In this document: in pieces, positions 45,833 to 55,624 of the stretch
Numbering within the stretch: the stretch's first letter is position 1
How the letters are laid out: each line of letters begins with the position of its first letter
NCBI GenBank assembly: GCA_947044405.1
Contig: CAMRHE010000657.1
Coordinates: 124,001 to 188,000, forward strand
DNA length: 64,000 nucleotides
Direction: 5' to 3'
Source of the DNA: Leptodactylus fallax
Lineage: Eukaryota; Chordata; Amphibia; Anura; Leptodactylidae
The notes under the pieces: model-generated
Seen by the model: only the letters and a program-made list of their open reading frames with translations
Told to the model about the DNA's origin: nothing
Databases searched by the model: none
Program-made: the position numbers and the translations under genes

Positions 45833-46077
45833 CTAGGTTCACACCTCTGTTGGGGTTTCCATTCTTCGGGTCCACTTGGGGACCTGAAAAAAAGAAACCC
45901 ACTCAGCTTAAACAGTGATTACCCGCGAAAACCCGTGGACCCAATATACTATAATGGGGTCCGCCAGGTTTTCGCCTGGTTTCCGCCCAAAAAATGCGGA
46001 GCGAAAAGTCCTTTATTAAGCGGAATGGGGGACGGAATCCCCACACGGTCACCCAACGCAGGTGTGACGTAACCTTA
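45833..46077. mobile_element. MITE with CTAGGTTCACACC ends
   Basis: Left GCTAGGTTCACACCTCTG and right CGCAGGTGTGACGTAACC, TTAG are inverted. The centre ATATACTATAATGGGGTCCG matches the family. It directly abuts the next palindrome. Confidence 0.87.
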
Positions 46078-46082
46078 GATAG

Positions 46083-46182
46083 CTGTTCTGGTCATGTGAT
46101 ATGCACGGCACGTTACATAGCTCTGATAACTGTAATGTAACGAGCCGTGCACCTGCGTGTCTATCACATGGCCAGGACAGAT
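46083..46182. repeat. Hairpin repeat, CTGTTCTGGTCATGTGAT arms
   Basis: CTGTTCTGGTCATGTGATA, TGCACGGCACGTTAC on the left is the inverse of GTAACGAGCCGTGCACC and CTATCACATGGCCAGGACAG on the right, forming about a 40-bp stem. The related copy at 51453 has its right arm expanded in tandem. Confidence 0.85.
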
Positions 46183-46186
46183 ATTG

Positions 46187-46291
46187 TTTTAATTTATCAC
46201 TTAATTTTATTAACTGACAAAAATAAACTATTAACGCTGTTATTTTTGAAAGGATTCTTGCTTTGCCTAAAACTTTTGAACAGTATTGTAT
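46187..46291 (-). mobile_element. Tc1/mariner terminal fragment, AGTACTGTGCA-type family
   Basis: CACTTAATTTTATTAACTG, CAAAAATAAACTATTAACGC and TTTTGAAAGGATTCTTGC match the terminus of the element at 9895-10330. It ends CAGTATTGTATA. Only about 100 bp is present. Confidence 0.75.
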
Positions 46292-47237
46292 ATCACCATA
46301 TTCCAACTAACCTATAGAAGGTATCAAAAATGTTTTTAAATCTTTGTCTTTTGCCTCCAGGACATTGGAAACTTCTTATGCAAATCCGAAAGCCATTTTC
46401 TGGCTATTCTCAGAACCGTTCATGCTTTCAGCATAATTAGCTGTAATAAAACTACCATACATGCAGCCAAATAACAATGTCTCCCCGCATCTAACACTTG
46501 TTTAATAATTCCTAATGTGTTGAATGGCTTGCGCAGTTTAGTACTTTAACTCCAGCTCCTGTGCTAAAAACGTGTGAGCCGGGGAATAATGAGCGCCCTG
46601 GAAGTCAGGGAGGAAGTGTTCAGTGCTGGAACTGCGGGACCAGGTAAATGGATAAATGGATTTTATATTAACAAAACTACATCTCCGGATTAAATAGAGC
46701 TGAACTTTAGTCCTTGTTACATTGTAGGTTAATTTAGCTGTTAAACTGAAGTGAATGTTCTTCTCGGTCTTTGGCTACAGAGCCGTCGAGATGACATGTT
46801 CTCCTAACATGTGACTTCAGCAGCCAGACATGGGCAGAGCGGTGAGCTTAGTAACTGGCTGATGTGGCAGACTCTTGGCACAGCACTTTATATCTTCACA
46901 CTGTCAGGTTGATGTTCCTTGGGACTACCAAATAAAATTATTTTGGAGAGCCACCCTCCAACAACTCTTCAAAAATAGACCATAGTACCCTACAAATTTG
47001 GGTGGCTTTTGCTGAACAATTACTATGTTAGGTCTACCGGAGCATCCTATGGTACTTTGGTGGACCACTCTGTCACTGTATCTACAGCATTGCAAAGAGC
47101 TATCTTGGACCATGAACAAAGTGATCATGTACATTGGAACAGATGAGGAGAAATGAGTGATATCCCATATCTCAAGGCTCTTTGGTGGGTTAAACATTGA
47201 GTTACAGGCTAGCTACTTATAGGTGGCATTAGGCCTG
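46292..47237. other. Unique DNA with a possible exon-like stretch
   Basis: Around 46589 an ATG opens MSALEVREEVFSAGTAGP and reaches CCAG|GTAAATGG, a donor-like site at about 46643. It is more GC-rich than its surroundings, and no repeat is recognised from 46330 to 46880. It may be a conserved non-coding element or an alternative first exon. Support is weak. Confidence 0.25.
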
Positions 47238-47379
47238 TAAGGCTTCAAGCACACGACTGAGTGTGCAATCTGAGTTGTCTTCCGATCTGCTCCAATATTT
47301 TTAGAGCAGGTCTTATTCAGATCTGTTGGAAGAGACACACATGATCACTTTGGAAAACAGTTGTGTGCATGAAGCCTAA
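47238..47379. mobile_element. Short MITE with TAAGGCTTCAAGCACACGA ends
   Basis: Left TAAGGCTTCAAGCACACGAC and right CAGTTGTGTGCATGAAGCC, TAA are inverted. The interior AGATCTG-like arms TCCGATCTGCTCC and CAGATCTGTTGGA also pair. 142 bp. Confidence 0.82.
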
Positions 47380-47723
47380 GACTCCCTATATCAGCTAATG
47401 TCTCCGCAAGGAGAAAAAGTACCACCTGATATTTTGATGCCAGGGAGCAAGAAGACACAGAGGCACGCACCCATCTTGTCACATTCCTTTATTAGAGTAA
47501 CAGTCTGTCCCTTTGTCCCTGGCTTCTTTTAGCTGTCCATTTGCTCCAATAAAGGAACGTGACTAAATCAGTAAGTGTGGCTGTGTCTTCTTTCTCCAAG
47601 GAATGTCTCTTCAATTTCTGCTGAGCAGAACCAAAGTCGTAAAGTATTTAGAAAGCTCTCAATGAGTTATTTTTCCTAAGTCCCTTGTAGCTTTGGATGT
47701 CCCAGGGTTTGGATGGTGTCAAT
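47380..47723. other. Unique DNA, no gene seen
   Basis: Two CTTTATTAGAGTAAC/AATAAAGGAACGTG-like inverted segments around 47490-47560. No exon recognised. Confidence 0.45.
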
Positions 47724-47946
47724 TAGAGATGATCAAATCGATTCTGCAGAAGCGGAATTCGATCCGAATTTCAGGAAATCTTCAATTCTCCACGATTCCG
47801 GATTTCCGGATCCTTCGTGGTAACGAATATTTAGTAAGGACCTTTGTGACATCAGACGGTCACAAGATATTCTCTAGTGATGTGATTGGGTAGGCGTGTC
47901 TTTGCTTGTTAGCAGATCCTTCCACATGAATAAAAGTTGTCCGTGC

Positions 47947-47983
<37 letters not shown>

Positions 47984-48149
47984 GACCGTGGTATCCAAGG
48001 GCTTCCGCCATTTTGCCGCCCACCCCAGCTCTCTGCAGCCCGGAAATAGCTGTTTATTCGCCACGAAGTAATTCGAATCGAAGCAAATTTTTTTGGAACT
48101 TTGAATTGAACTGCCGAATCGAACTGTTGAGAAATTCGCTCATCTCTAG
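47724..48149. mobile_element. TTAGAGATGA-ended repeat with AATTCGAA arms
   Basis: Left TTAGAGATGATCAAATCG and right AATTCGCTCATCTCTAG are inverted. GGAATTCGATCCGAATTTC and CCTTCGTGGTAACG appear inside. A (GA)n run of 32 bp at 47949-47980 lies inside. A second, partial copy is at 58805. Confidence 0.8.
47949..47980 (+). repeat. (GA)n microsatellite
   Basis: An uninterrupted GA dinucleotide run inside the surrounding repeat. Confidence 0.96.
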
Positions 48150-48344
48150 TGTCAATGAAGGTCTCTTGTGAAACACGCTGATGCCCGGACCTGATTTACC
48201 TATATATTGTACATAGTAGGCTTGTGGATATGGATGTGCTTTGGGGAAGGGTGCATGCTGAAAGAAGAACGTACGCATGCATTCAGTGAACAGTGTATAT
48301 GCAGTTGTTACATGGCTTGTCCAGGACTCCGTATTGATGGATTA

Positions 48345-48570
48345 TCCTGAGTGTACTGACCACAGATTGCTCAGTTTACTGTTTAGTGGCCAGACCAGGT
48401 TACTGCAGATCAGCTCATTCACTTAATGACTTGGCTCAGCCACTACACCGAGATCGGAGCTGTCTGCTTCCTACTCCATTCTCTGTCTTTCACTACTGAG
48501 AACAGCTGATGCATGGGGGTGCTGGGTGTCAGACTCCCACCAATCTGATATTATTGACCTATCCTTAGTT
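48345..48570. repeat. GGTGGGAGTCTGAC foldback repeat fragment
   Basis: AGTGGCCAGACCAGGTTACT, TCAGCCACTACACCGAG and CACCAATCTGATATTATTG match the element at 6165 in order. Outer ends not clear. Confidence 0.6.
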
Positions 48571-49037
48571 AGAATAAACAGTATGTTCCTGGTGCCAAGT
48601 TCCCTTTGAGATTTGCTCATAGTTATAGTTCTCACTGTGTCTCCTAGCGTATACCACAAAGTTATATCTCTACAGTATACAGCTGTTCAGTTGCGTCCAT
48701 TGTCCTATGACCTGCAGTATAAAGTATGTACAGAAAAGTGTCTGACTACACTCCTGTACAATACACCAGTGTTGATGTCTGAAGCTACGCAGTAAGTGGG
48801 GACCATTATTGATTATGGGATCATGTGCTGTATGCATTATGAGATTTTTCATTACATTATTCATTTCATTATTTTTAGTATTTCTGTGTCTGAAAGGATT
48901 GCATAACTTTGAAAAGGGTCTTTTTCCCAGAAATAGCAGTTTAGATTTTCATCGGTAAATGCAAATAGGCCCCACTTCAATAAATGGTGCTGAGCTGTAG
49001 TACCAGATACAGTCCACGGACAAGCGTGGCAACTATT
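48571..49037. other. Unique DNA, no gene seen
   Basis: Chance frames of about 60 codons on both strands only. Confidence 0.45.
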
Positions 49038-49333
49038 GGGCTGGTTTCACACAAGTCTTGGATGTTAGACTTGTGAGTTGGGTTTATTGGCTTATACGTG
49101 AGATGGATTCTTAGTATTATAGTTATCTATGATGTTAGGAATCCCTTCCTCTTCAGTACATACTGGCGTGGAGCGATTACAGTATGGGACAGTATTTAGC
49201 AGAGTGGCAGGGATGCCTAGCACCATAGATAACTATAATACTAAGAGTCCGTCTCCCGACATTGTGTACAGGTTGGTAAATCCCACTCACACATGGACCG
49301 AGTCTAACGTCCAAGGTAACTGTGAAACCAGGC
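49038..49333. mobile_element. MITE with GGGCTGGTTTCACAC ends
   Basis: Left GGGCTGGTTTCACACAAGTC and right ACTGTGAAACCAGGCTTAC are inverted. A long inner stem: CTTAGTATTATAGTTATC, TATG against CATAGATAACTATAATACTA, AG. Non-coding. Confidence 0.87.
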
Positions 49334-49338
49334 TTACA

Positions 49339-49552
49339 CTAGGTTCACACTCGCATTGGATTTCCATTACCGTACTCAAAAAACAGAAATCTTATCCACT
49401 TAAAAAGCAGTTACCCACTGACCCCATACACTATAATGGGGTCTGCTGGGTTTCCACCTGAAATTGACGGAGAGAAAAGTCCTGCTTGCTCCCCCTTTTT
49501 TAAGGGGTATGGGGGACCGAATCCCCGAATGCTAGCGTGAAATAACCCTTAG
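49339..49552. mobile_element. MITE with CTAGGTTCACACTCGC ends
   Basis: Left CTAGGTTCACACTCGCATTG and right GCTAGCGTGAAATAACC, CTTAG are inverted. The inside has CCATACACTATAATGGGGTC and GAGAAAAGTCCTGCTTGC. It begins five bases after the previous MITE. Confidence 0.83.
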
Positions 49553-50080
49553 AAACCTTCTGAGAAAGTTCTAACCTAGCAAAATTTTGAGCGAGCCTTG
49601 TATAGATGGCGGCCTGTTACATTTTCCCCGACTTTAAATGTCATTTATTTCTGGCTGTTTTGTCATAGCAACATCTTTTTGACTCTGCGACAAAGCGGGT
49701 GAGCCAATAATTTCCTAAATCTCCCGTGCTTTGCACTGAATACTTCTTTTACAAAAGGCATTTTCATTTGAGGTCTGTTTAGCTCACATTGTTTATGTAA
49801 TGAGCGCATATTTCATTTTCTTGTTTTACTTTTGTTCTGGTTTTATTACTTTTTATGCATACCTCCAAGCCTCATACTGTAAAATGCTCTTCAATTTACA
49901 ATGTGAAAAGCCAAATACGGAATGATGTTTTCACTTCAATAAACTGTGAATATCTCCTTCAAATGTCGCGTTCTCAAACATCACATTCAATTTGCTTCTT
50001 CGTAAATAAATTAAGTAGAACAGGAGTCTGTGATTGATGTTCCTCTGCAAATTTGGGCAGGTTTTTTTCCTTAGTGCTGT
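49553..50080. other. Non-repetitive AT-rich segment, possible conserved element
   Basis: About 480 bp without repeats, with mixed composition (GTTTTGTCATAGCAACATC, CTTTGCACTGAATACTTC, AAACTGTGAATATCTCC). Regions of this look within large introns of developmental genes are often conserved non-coding elements. Inference only. Confidence 0.35.
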
Positions 50081-50084
50081 TTGA

Positions 50085-50275
50085 CTTTATTTTTTTTTAT
50101 TTTTCTGAAGAGGTGGAAATGGCAGGTTTTATTTTATTTTTTTTTGTTTTTGAGATTTTTATTTGGAATTAGCAGGTTTTATTATATTTGAGATTTTTAA
50201 GATTTTTATTTGGAATGAGTAGGTTTTATTATTTTTTTATTTTTGAGATTTTTTTTATTTTTTAATCAGAGTTTT
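50085..50275 (+). repeat. T-rich degenerate tandem repeat
   Basis: GCAGGTTTTATT followed by TTTGAGATTTTTATTTGGAA recurs three times with spacing of about 55-60 bp and variable T runs. Confidence 0.75.
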
Positions 50276-50521
50276 AGAGGAGGTTTTTAGTAGTACATGT
50301 TATTGGCTACAGAAAGACGGTGGGAGTTGTAGTTCATTGATTGCGACGCAAATGTTTGATATACAAAGCAAACAATGCTCACGGACGGATCTCTGACTAA
50401 TTGCTGTGTAAACATGCCTCCTCCTGCTTTTCTCTGGTTACCTTTTCTGTCTGTCTAGGTAGCTGTGTAATGTGGGGTTAGACAGATCCATTAGATGCAA
50501 TAACTTGAACTTAATATGTAC

Positions 50522-50815
50522 TTAAAGGGGTTTTGCGAGCTAAAAATATTGAGGCCTTAGTCAAAGGATAGATCATTAATATTAGGCCAGTGGGGGTCTG
50601 ACACAGCCACCCCCATTCAACACAGAGAATGAAACAGGAAGCAGACAGCACTGTTCTCTGTGTAGTGGCTGAACTGAGGTACTGCAGCATTCAAATAAAT
50701 AGGCACCTGATCAGGTGACTGGTTGGGATACCAGGTATTGGACCCCCACTAATATTGATACCTACGCTTAGTATAGATCATCAATATTTTTAGCCAGAAG
50801 CCACTTTATATCCAT
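50522..50815. repeat. TTAAAGGGG-ended GGTGGGGGTC repeat
   Basis: TTAAAGGGGTTTTGCGAGC, AGTGGGGGTCTGACACAGC, TTCTCTGTGTAGTGGCTG and ATCAATATTTTTAGCCAGAA resemble the copy at 6165 in reverse arrangement of the arms. Confidence 0.68.
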
Positions 50816-50948
50816 TAAACATCTTTAAGCATCTGTTTCCCAGATATTATTCTAGTAGGTATAACATAACATAGTGTAATGTAACCTTGTTATTAATTGT
50901 CTATCCTAAGGACTGATGAACAGTATCATAGTCCTGGAAAGCCCCTTT

Positions 50949-51302
50949 AGGTGGGGGCCCCACGTAGCATAAAACGCAGCAATTTTGCAAAACTGCAACA
51001 TCTTACAGTACCTGCAGGATTCTGGCTAATCCCATCCACTCATTGAAGATAAATATGTTCAGCGGATATGCTGCAATTTCAAAAACCGTTGCATTTTTGT
51101 AAGTCGCAGTATGTCAATTCTACCTACGGAAACGCTGACATTTTCCATATGCCATATAGGTATAACTGAAGCAGAAAGTCTGCAGAGGAAAACACTGTGG
51201 ATTTCCTGTGAAAAGCGCTGCGGGAAAAACCATGATGTGTTTCTGCTGCGGTTTTTCCCGCAGTGCTTTTTGGCTGTGTCTTGCTACGTGGGGCCTTAGC
51301 CT
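50949..51302 (-). repeat. CCCCACGT-ended palindromic repeat, full-length copy
   Basis: Left AGGTGGGGGCCCCACGTAGC and right TGCTACGTGGGGCCTTAGCC are inverted. In order: GCAGCAATTTTGCAAAACTG, CTAATCCCATCCACTC, the hairpin TCAATTCTACCTACGG to ATAGGTATAACTGAAGC, and GCGCTGCGGGAAAAACC. It is 354 bp and the best reference copy for this family in the window. Confidence 0.85.
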
Positions 51303-51452
51303 TAAGCATTACTTGAAATACTTTAAGAACACCTAAATGATTTTTTGCTATTTTGATTTTATTGGACACAAGTTGTCCTCTGTAGCACACCCACTAATAC
51401 CTTGACCTACTATAGGGGTAGGCAACCTTCACCACTCCAGCTGCTGTAAAAG
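51303..51452. other. Unique DNA
   Basis: Short spacer between two repeats. No feature seen. Confidence 0.5.
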
Positions 51453-51750
51453 CAGGCCATGGTCATGTGATGAGCAAACAGGTGCACAGCTCGTTACCAG
51501 GCACATGCCTAATTACTGTGCTGTGACTGTAACGAGCTGTGCACCTGTGTATTCATCACATGACCATGGCCTGTAAATCACATGACCATGGACTGTATAT
51601 CACATGACCATGGACTGTCCATCACATGACCATGGACTGTAAATCACATGAGCATGGACAGTATATCACATGACCATGGCCCGTAAATCACATGACCATG
51701 GACTGTATATCACATGACCATGGACTGTACATCACATGACCATGGACTGA
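51453..51750 (+). repeat. Hairpin repeat with right arm expanded into a 22-bp tandem array
   Basis: Left arm GGCCATGGTCATGTGATGAG with AGGTGCACAGCTCGTTAC is the inverse of GTAACGAGCTGTGCACCTG with ATCACATGACCATGGCC. The end of the right arm, AAATCACATGACCATGG, ACTGT, is then repeated about eight to nine times to 51748. The related hairpin at 46083 has no such array. Confidence 0.88.
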
Positions 51751-52463
51751 TTTTTATCCACTGGAAGTAAGCAATGAATGACAGCAAGCAGAGATCTAGA
51801 AAACTGTGAGGAATTGATACAGAAAGTATTTTGGAAAATTGTACAACTTTTCAGCATACATACAATTTTGTAACTGGACAGCCCCTTTAAATGCATGTAT
51901 ATGGATGTAGAAAGTGCCAACAGCACAGTCATACAGAGTTCGCACGTCTCCCCATTCTAATACTAGGTGTATTTCCAATGATACAGAGTATCCTTATATA
52001 AGGACGTTTACAAATCACATGCCATTTATTGGTACATAGGCAGAAAAGTGTCGGCTTTTCAGTGTTGAGTGGAAAAAATTATGATGACAGCTGTAGAAAT
52101 TGTGAAATGACTGCGGTCTCATTCTGATGTATTCAGCATCAATACCTTCTGCTATTCAGCACCATAATGAAGCGAGGACAATTACTGGTACTGTGTTACA
52201 TTGTACAAACGTTATTCACTTAGCCTTCACAGGAGAGGTATAGCCAGGCTCCTCCATGCAGAGTCCTTTGTATCTTCATTGTAAGGATAGAGCTTGTTTG
52301 CTCTGGCAGACGCTCACTTATATGGCCAGGAGCCCTTGCTATGGGTTTAATCTGACTCGACACCCTGGTCCTGTCAATGGATAAACAGTCCATCACTGTG
52401 TAATATCTGTGCATGTGTCAGCCTTATCATGTCCACTCATACATAATGTCTTCTGTCTTTTAG
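51751..52463. other. Unique DNA, no gene seen
   Basis: A short stretch upstream of the candidate exon. GCCCCTTTAAATGCATG at 51881 is a lone repeat-end-like motif. Confidence 0.45.
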
Positions 52464-52521
52464 GAAACAATGGATTTTTTACAATGAGTGTTTGGCAGTT
52501 TTAGTTCCCAGCATCATCAAG
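52464..52521 (+). other. Candidate internal exon (58 nt) with good splice sites
   Basis: TGTCTTCTGTCTTTTAG before and AAG|GTAAGTGG after are both close to consensus. One frame is fully open (KQWIFYNECLAVLVPSIIK) but needs the previous exon to end with two extra bases. Joined to exon 1 at 14409 (one extra base), the frame meets a TAG after about 13 codons. So either an intermediate exon lies in between, the exon is untranslated, or it is a chance match. No repeat is recognised at the site. Confidence 0.3.
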
Positions 52522-52678
52522 GTAAGTGGATTTATTCCCTTAGTTTTTGGAAATGAGAAATCTGACTTTTATCAGATTGTTAATACTGTTGTGTTTTTGC
52601 ATGCGAGGATCTACTCCTTCTTTCCACTCGCTAAATCTATATCTATATCTATCTAAATTTATTTAGTGTCTCCCATCC

Positions 52679-54359
52679 TTAAAGGGAGTCTCTCACCAGA
52701 CACCAGATAGATAGGTTAGTGTCACCAGAACCAGCGAATCACCCCAGCCCTGCAGATAGATAGGTTAATGTCACCAGAACCAGCATATCACCCCAGCCCT
52801 GCAGATAGATAGGTTAGTATCTCCAGAACCAGCATATCACCCCAGCCCTGCAGATAGATAGGTTAGTGTCACCAGAATGCAGCATATCAAACCAACCCTG
52901 CAGATAGATAGGTTAGGGTCACCAGAATCCAGCAAATCACCCCAGCCCTGCAGATAGATAGGTTATTGTCAACAGAACTCATCATAACAACCCAGTCCCC
53001 CATATAGATAGATTAGTGTCACCAGAACCAGCATATCACCCCAGCCCTGCGGATAGATAGGTTAGTGTCACCAGTACCAGCTTATCACCCCAGCCCTGCA
53101 GATAGATAGGTTAGTATCTCCAGAACCAGCATATCAACTCAGCCGTCCAGATAGATAGGTTAGTGTCACCAGAATGCAGCATATCAAACCAACCCTGCAG
53201 ATAGATAGGTTAGGGTCACCAGAATCCAGCAAATCACCCCAGCCCTGCAGATAGATAGGTTATTGTCACCAGAACTCATCATAACAACCCAGTCCCCCAG
53301 ACAGATAGATTAGTGTCACCAGAACCAGCATATCACCCCAGCCCTGCGGATAGATAGGTTAGTGTCACCAGTACCAGCATATCACTCCAGCCCTGTATAT
53401 AGATAGGTTAGTGTCACCAGAACCAGCATATCAATCCAGCCCTGCAGCTAGATAGGTTAGTGTCACCAGAACCAGCATATCACCCCAGCCCTGCAGATAG
53501 ATAGGTTAGTGTCACCAGAACCAGCATATCACCCCAGCCCTGCTGATAGATAGGTTAGTGTCACCAGAACCAGCATATCAATCCAGCCCTGCAGCTAGAT
53601 AGGTTAGTGTCACCAGAACCAGCATATCACCCCAGCCCTGCGGATAGATAGGTTAGTGTCACGAGTACCAGCATATCAACCCAGCCCTGTATATAGATAG
53701 GTTAGTGTCACCAGAACCAGCATATCACCCCAGCCCTGCAGATAGATAGGTTAGTGTTACCAGAATTCAGCATATCAATCCAGCCCTGCAGAGAGATAGG
53801 TTAGGGTCACCAGAATCCAGCGTATCATCCCAGCCCTGCAGATAGATAGGTTAGTGTCACCAGAACTCATCATAACAACCCAGTCCCGCAGATTGATAGA
53901 TTAGTGTCACCAGAACCAGCATACCATCCCAGCCCCGCAGCTAGATAGGTTAGTGTTACCAGAATTCAGCATATCACCCCAGCCCTGCAGATAGATAGGT
54001 TAGTGTCACCAGAACCAGCATATCATCCCAGCCCCGCAGATAGATAGGTTAATGACACCAGACCCCAGCATATCACCCCAGTCCCACAGATAGATAGGTT
54101 AGGGTCACCCACATCAAAGAGTGTTATTGCTGCTGTTGCCAAGATATCGCTGGTTTTGTCAATAGGCAACTAAGCTCTTTGGAGTAATGGTAACACCCGC
54201 ATTGCTCCATAAAACTCATTTACATCTTGTCTAAAACAGTGATATCACGGCAACAAACGTAATGATTTACAAAGGGAAAAAACAGATTATTCAAGTAATT
54301 CTAACCTGCAGCGAGTGATTGATATGCTGGGTTCTGGTGTGTCAACTTGTAACTCCTTC
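52679..54359. mobile_element. GGGAGTC-ended foldback element with an expanded left arm
   Basis: Left TTAAAGGGAGTCTCTCACCA and right GGTTCTGGTGTGTCAACTTG, TAACTCCTT are inverted. The core at 54110-54290 holds AAGATATCGCTGGTTTTGTC facing ACAGTGATATCACGG and CTCTTTGGAGTAATGG facing CATTGCTCC. The right arm is a single unit (TGATATGCTGGGTTCTGG). The left arm has grown into about 29 tandem units. Confidence 0.82.
52690..54115 (+). repeat. 49-bp minisatellite inside the element
   Basis: The unit is CAGATAGATAGGTTAGTGTC, ACCAGAACCAGCATATCACC, CCAGCCCTG, present about 29 times. A group of variant units starting TTAGTATCTCCAG at 52814 recurs at 53111, 297 bp (six units) later, with the same variants in order (AATGCAGC, AATCCAGCAAATC, AACTCATCATAAC). 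This shows block duplication. Confidence 0.95.
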
Positions 54360-55624
54360 ACTAATGTAGTGAAAGGAGTTATTCTGTGATGTGAGGGTGC
54401 TGTGGCTGCCACGTGGAGTCACCAAAAAAAATCAACTAGTTTTTCAACTAGTAGTTGCAGTCACAACATCCCCTAGGTCATAATGCACTCCAAATACTTA
54501 CATTAGTGAAAAAGTCACAGAGCACCACAGTGATCTTTGATCATACGACAGGAGGCATGGCCAAAGTCATTGTGTATCACATCCTAAAACCACCATCTGT
54601 TTCACAAAACATTCACAATAAATACATAATTCATTGATTTATATACTCGGTGCCCTCCATTATAATGTTTCTGGTGTGGTTCCTCCAATTCCTTGTTCCA
54701 TTTCTTGTCTATAGAATGATCACCAGCCTCTCAGACTACTTGATAAACACTGTGCTTAAGAGATACTTTCCCACTTTTGGATGGACAACCCGAGAGCAGA
54801 GGGGCATGTCTTAGACTACCTTTACACATTTCTGAAATATCGTAAGGCTACAGCCATATATACTGAGATAGGAATACCCCTTTAACTTCTTACTAAACTC
54901 TCTTCACTGTACACACATCGGCATCCCTGTCCATAAACTTTCTATACTAGGTAGCCATCTTGGTTTACTATCTGGACAGTGTCTGCTATACACAAGTCAG
55001 CTCCACCATCTTGACCTCTTCTTAAACTCTTTCTAATGTATAACCATTGGACATGCTCCTTCAAGACAAAATACATGGATGGATGCATTCTGCTCCTGGA
55101 AAATGAAAGCTGCATTCTGATTGTTTTTTATGGCAACTTTGTTTTAAAACCATTGCTCCTTTATTTGGCTGCTCCCCTGATGGTCAGGGCTCCTGGCTGC
55201 TGGACACAACTGGCATGTACTTGCAGCATAACTGCAGGGGCGATGTAGTATTACAAGGCAACCATTAAAATCCAGCATGAGATATCCATATTCCTTAATA
55301 TGACTTTCCTACCTCTAATATTAATGACATATTGGTATAAATTCCATCCGTATATAATTTATATAATTTTCCATGGTTTTAAGTTATATGGTTATACTGC
55401 AAAATTTTCTCTGCCACAGCTCCACTCCCGACCCGACCATTCTCCATGTAGGAACTACACCGTCCCATTCACCTAAATACCAATTCCATAACTTTTCAGT
55501 ACGAAATGCACGTTTTATGTACCCCCAGATGTTACAGACCCCTTATATTATTCTTACATTTTTCATTGCCTTTAGGTTGTACTCGGTTTAGTTTTATGTT
55601 TTTTGCTTATTGGCTATTTGCTTA
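54360..55624. other. Unique DNA, no gene seen
   Basis: No exon supported. ATCAACTAGTTTTTCAACTA at 54432 is a small direct repeat. Confidence 0.45.

Noticed and set aside
52690..54115. Telomere-like GGTTAGGGTC motifs
   Set aside because: They are variants of the 49-bp unit (GGTTAGTGTC). There is no run of TTAGGG.
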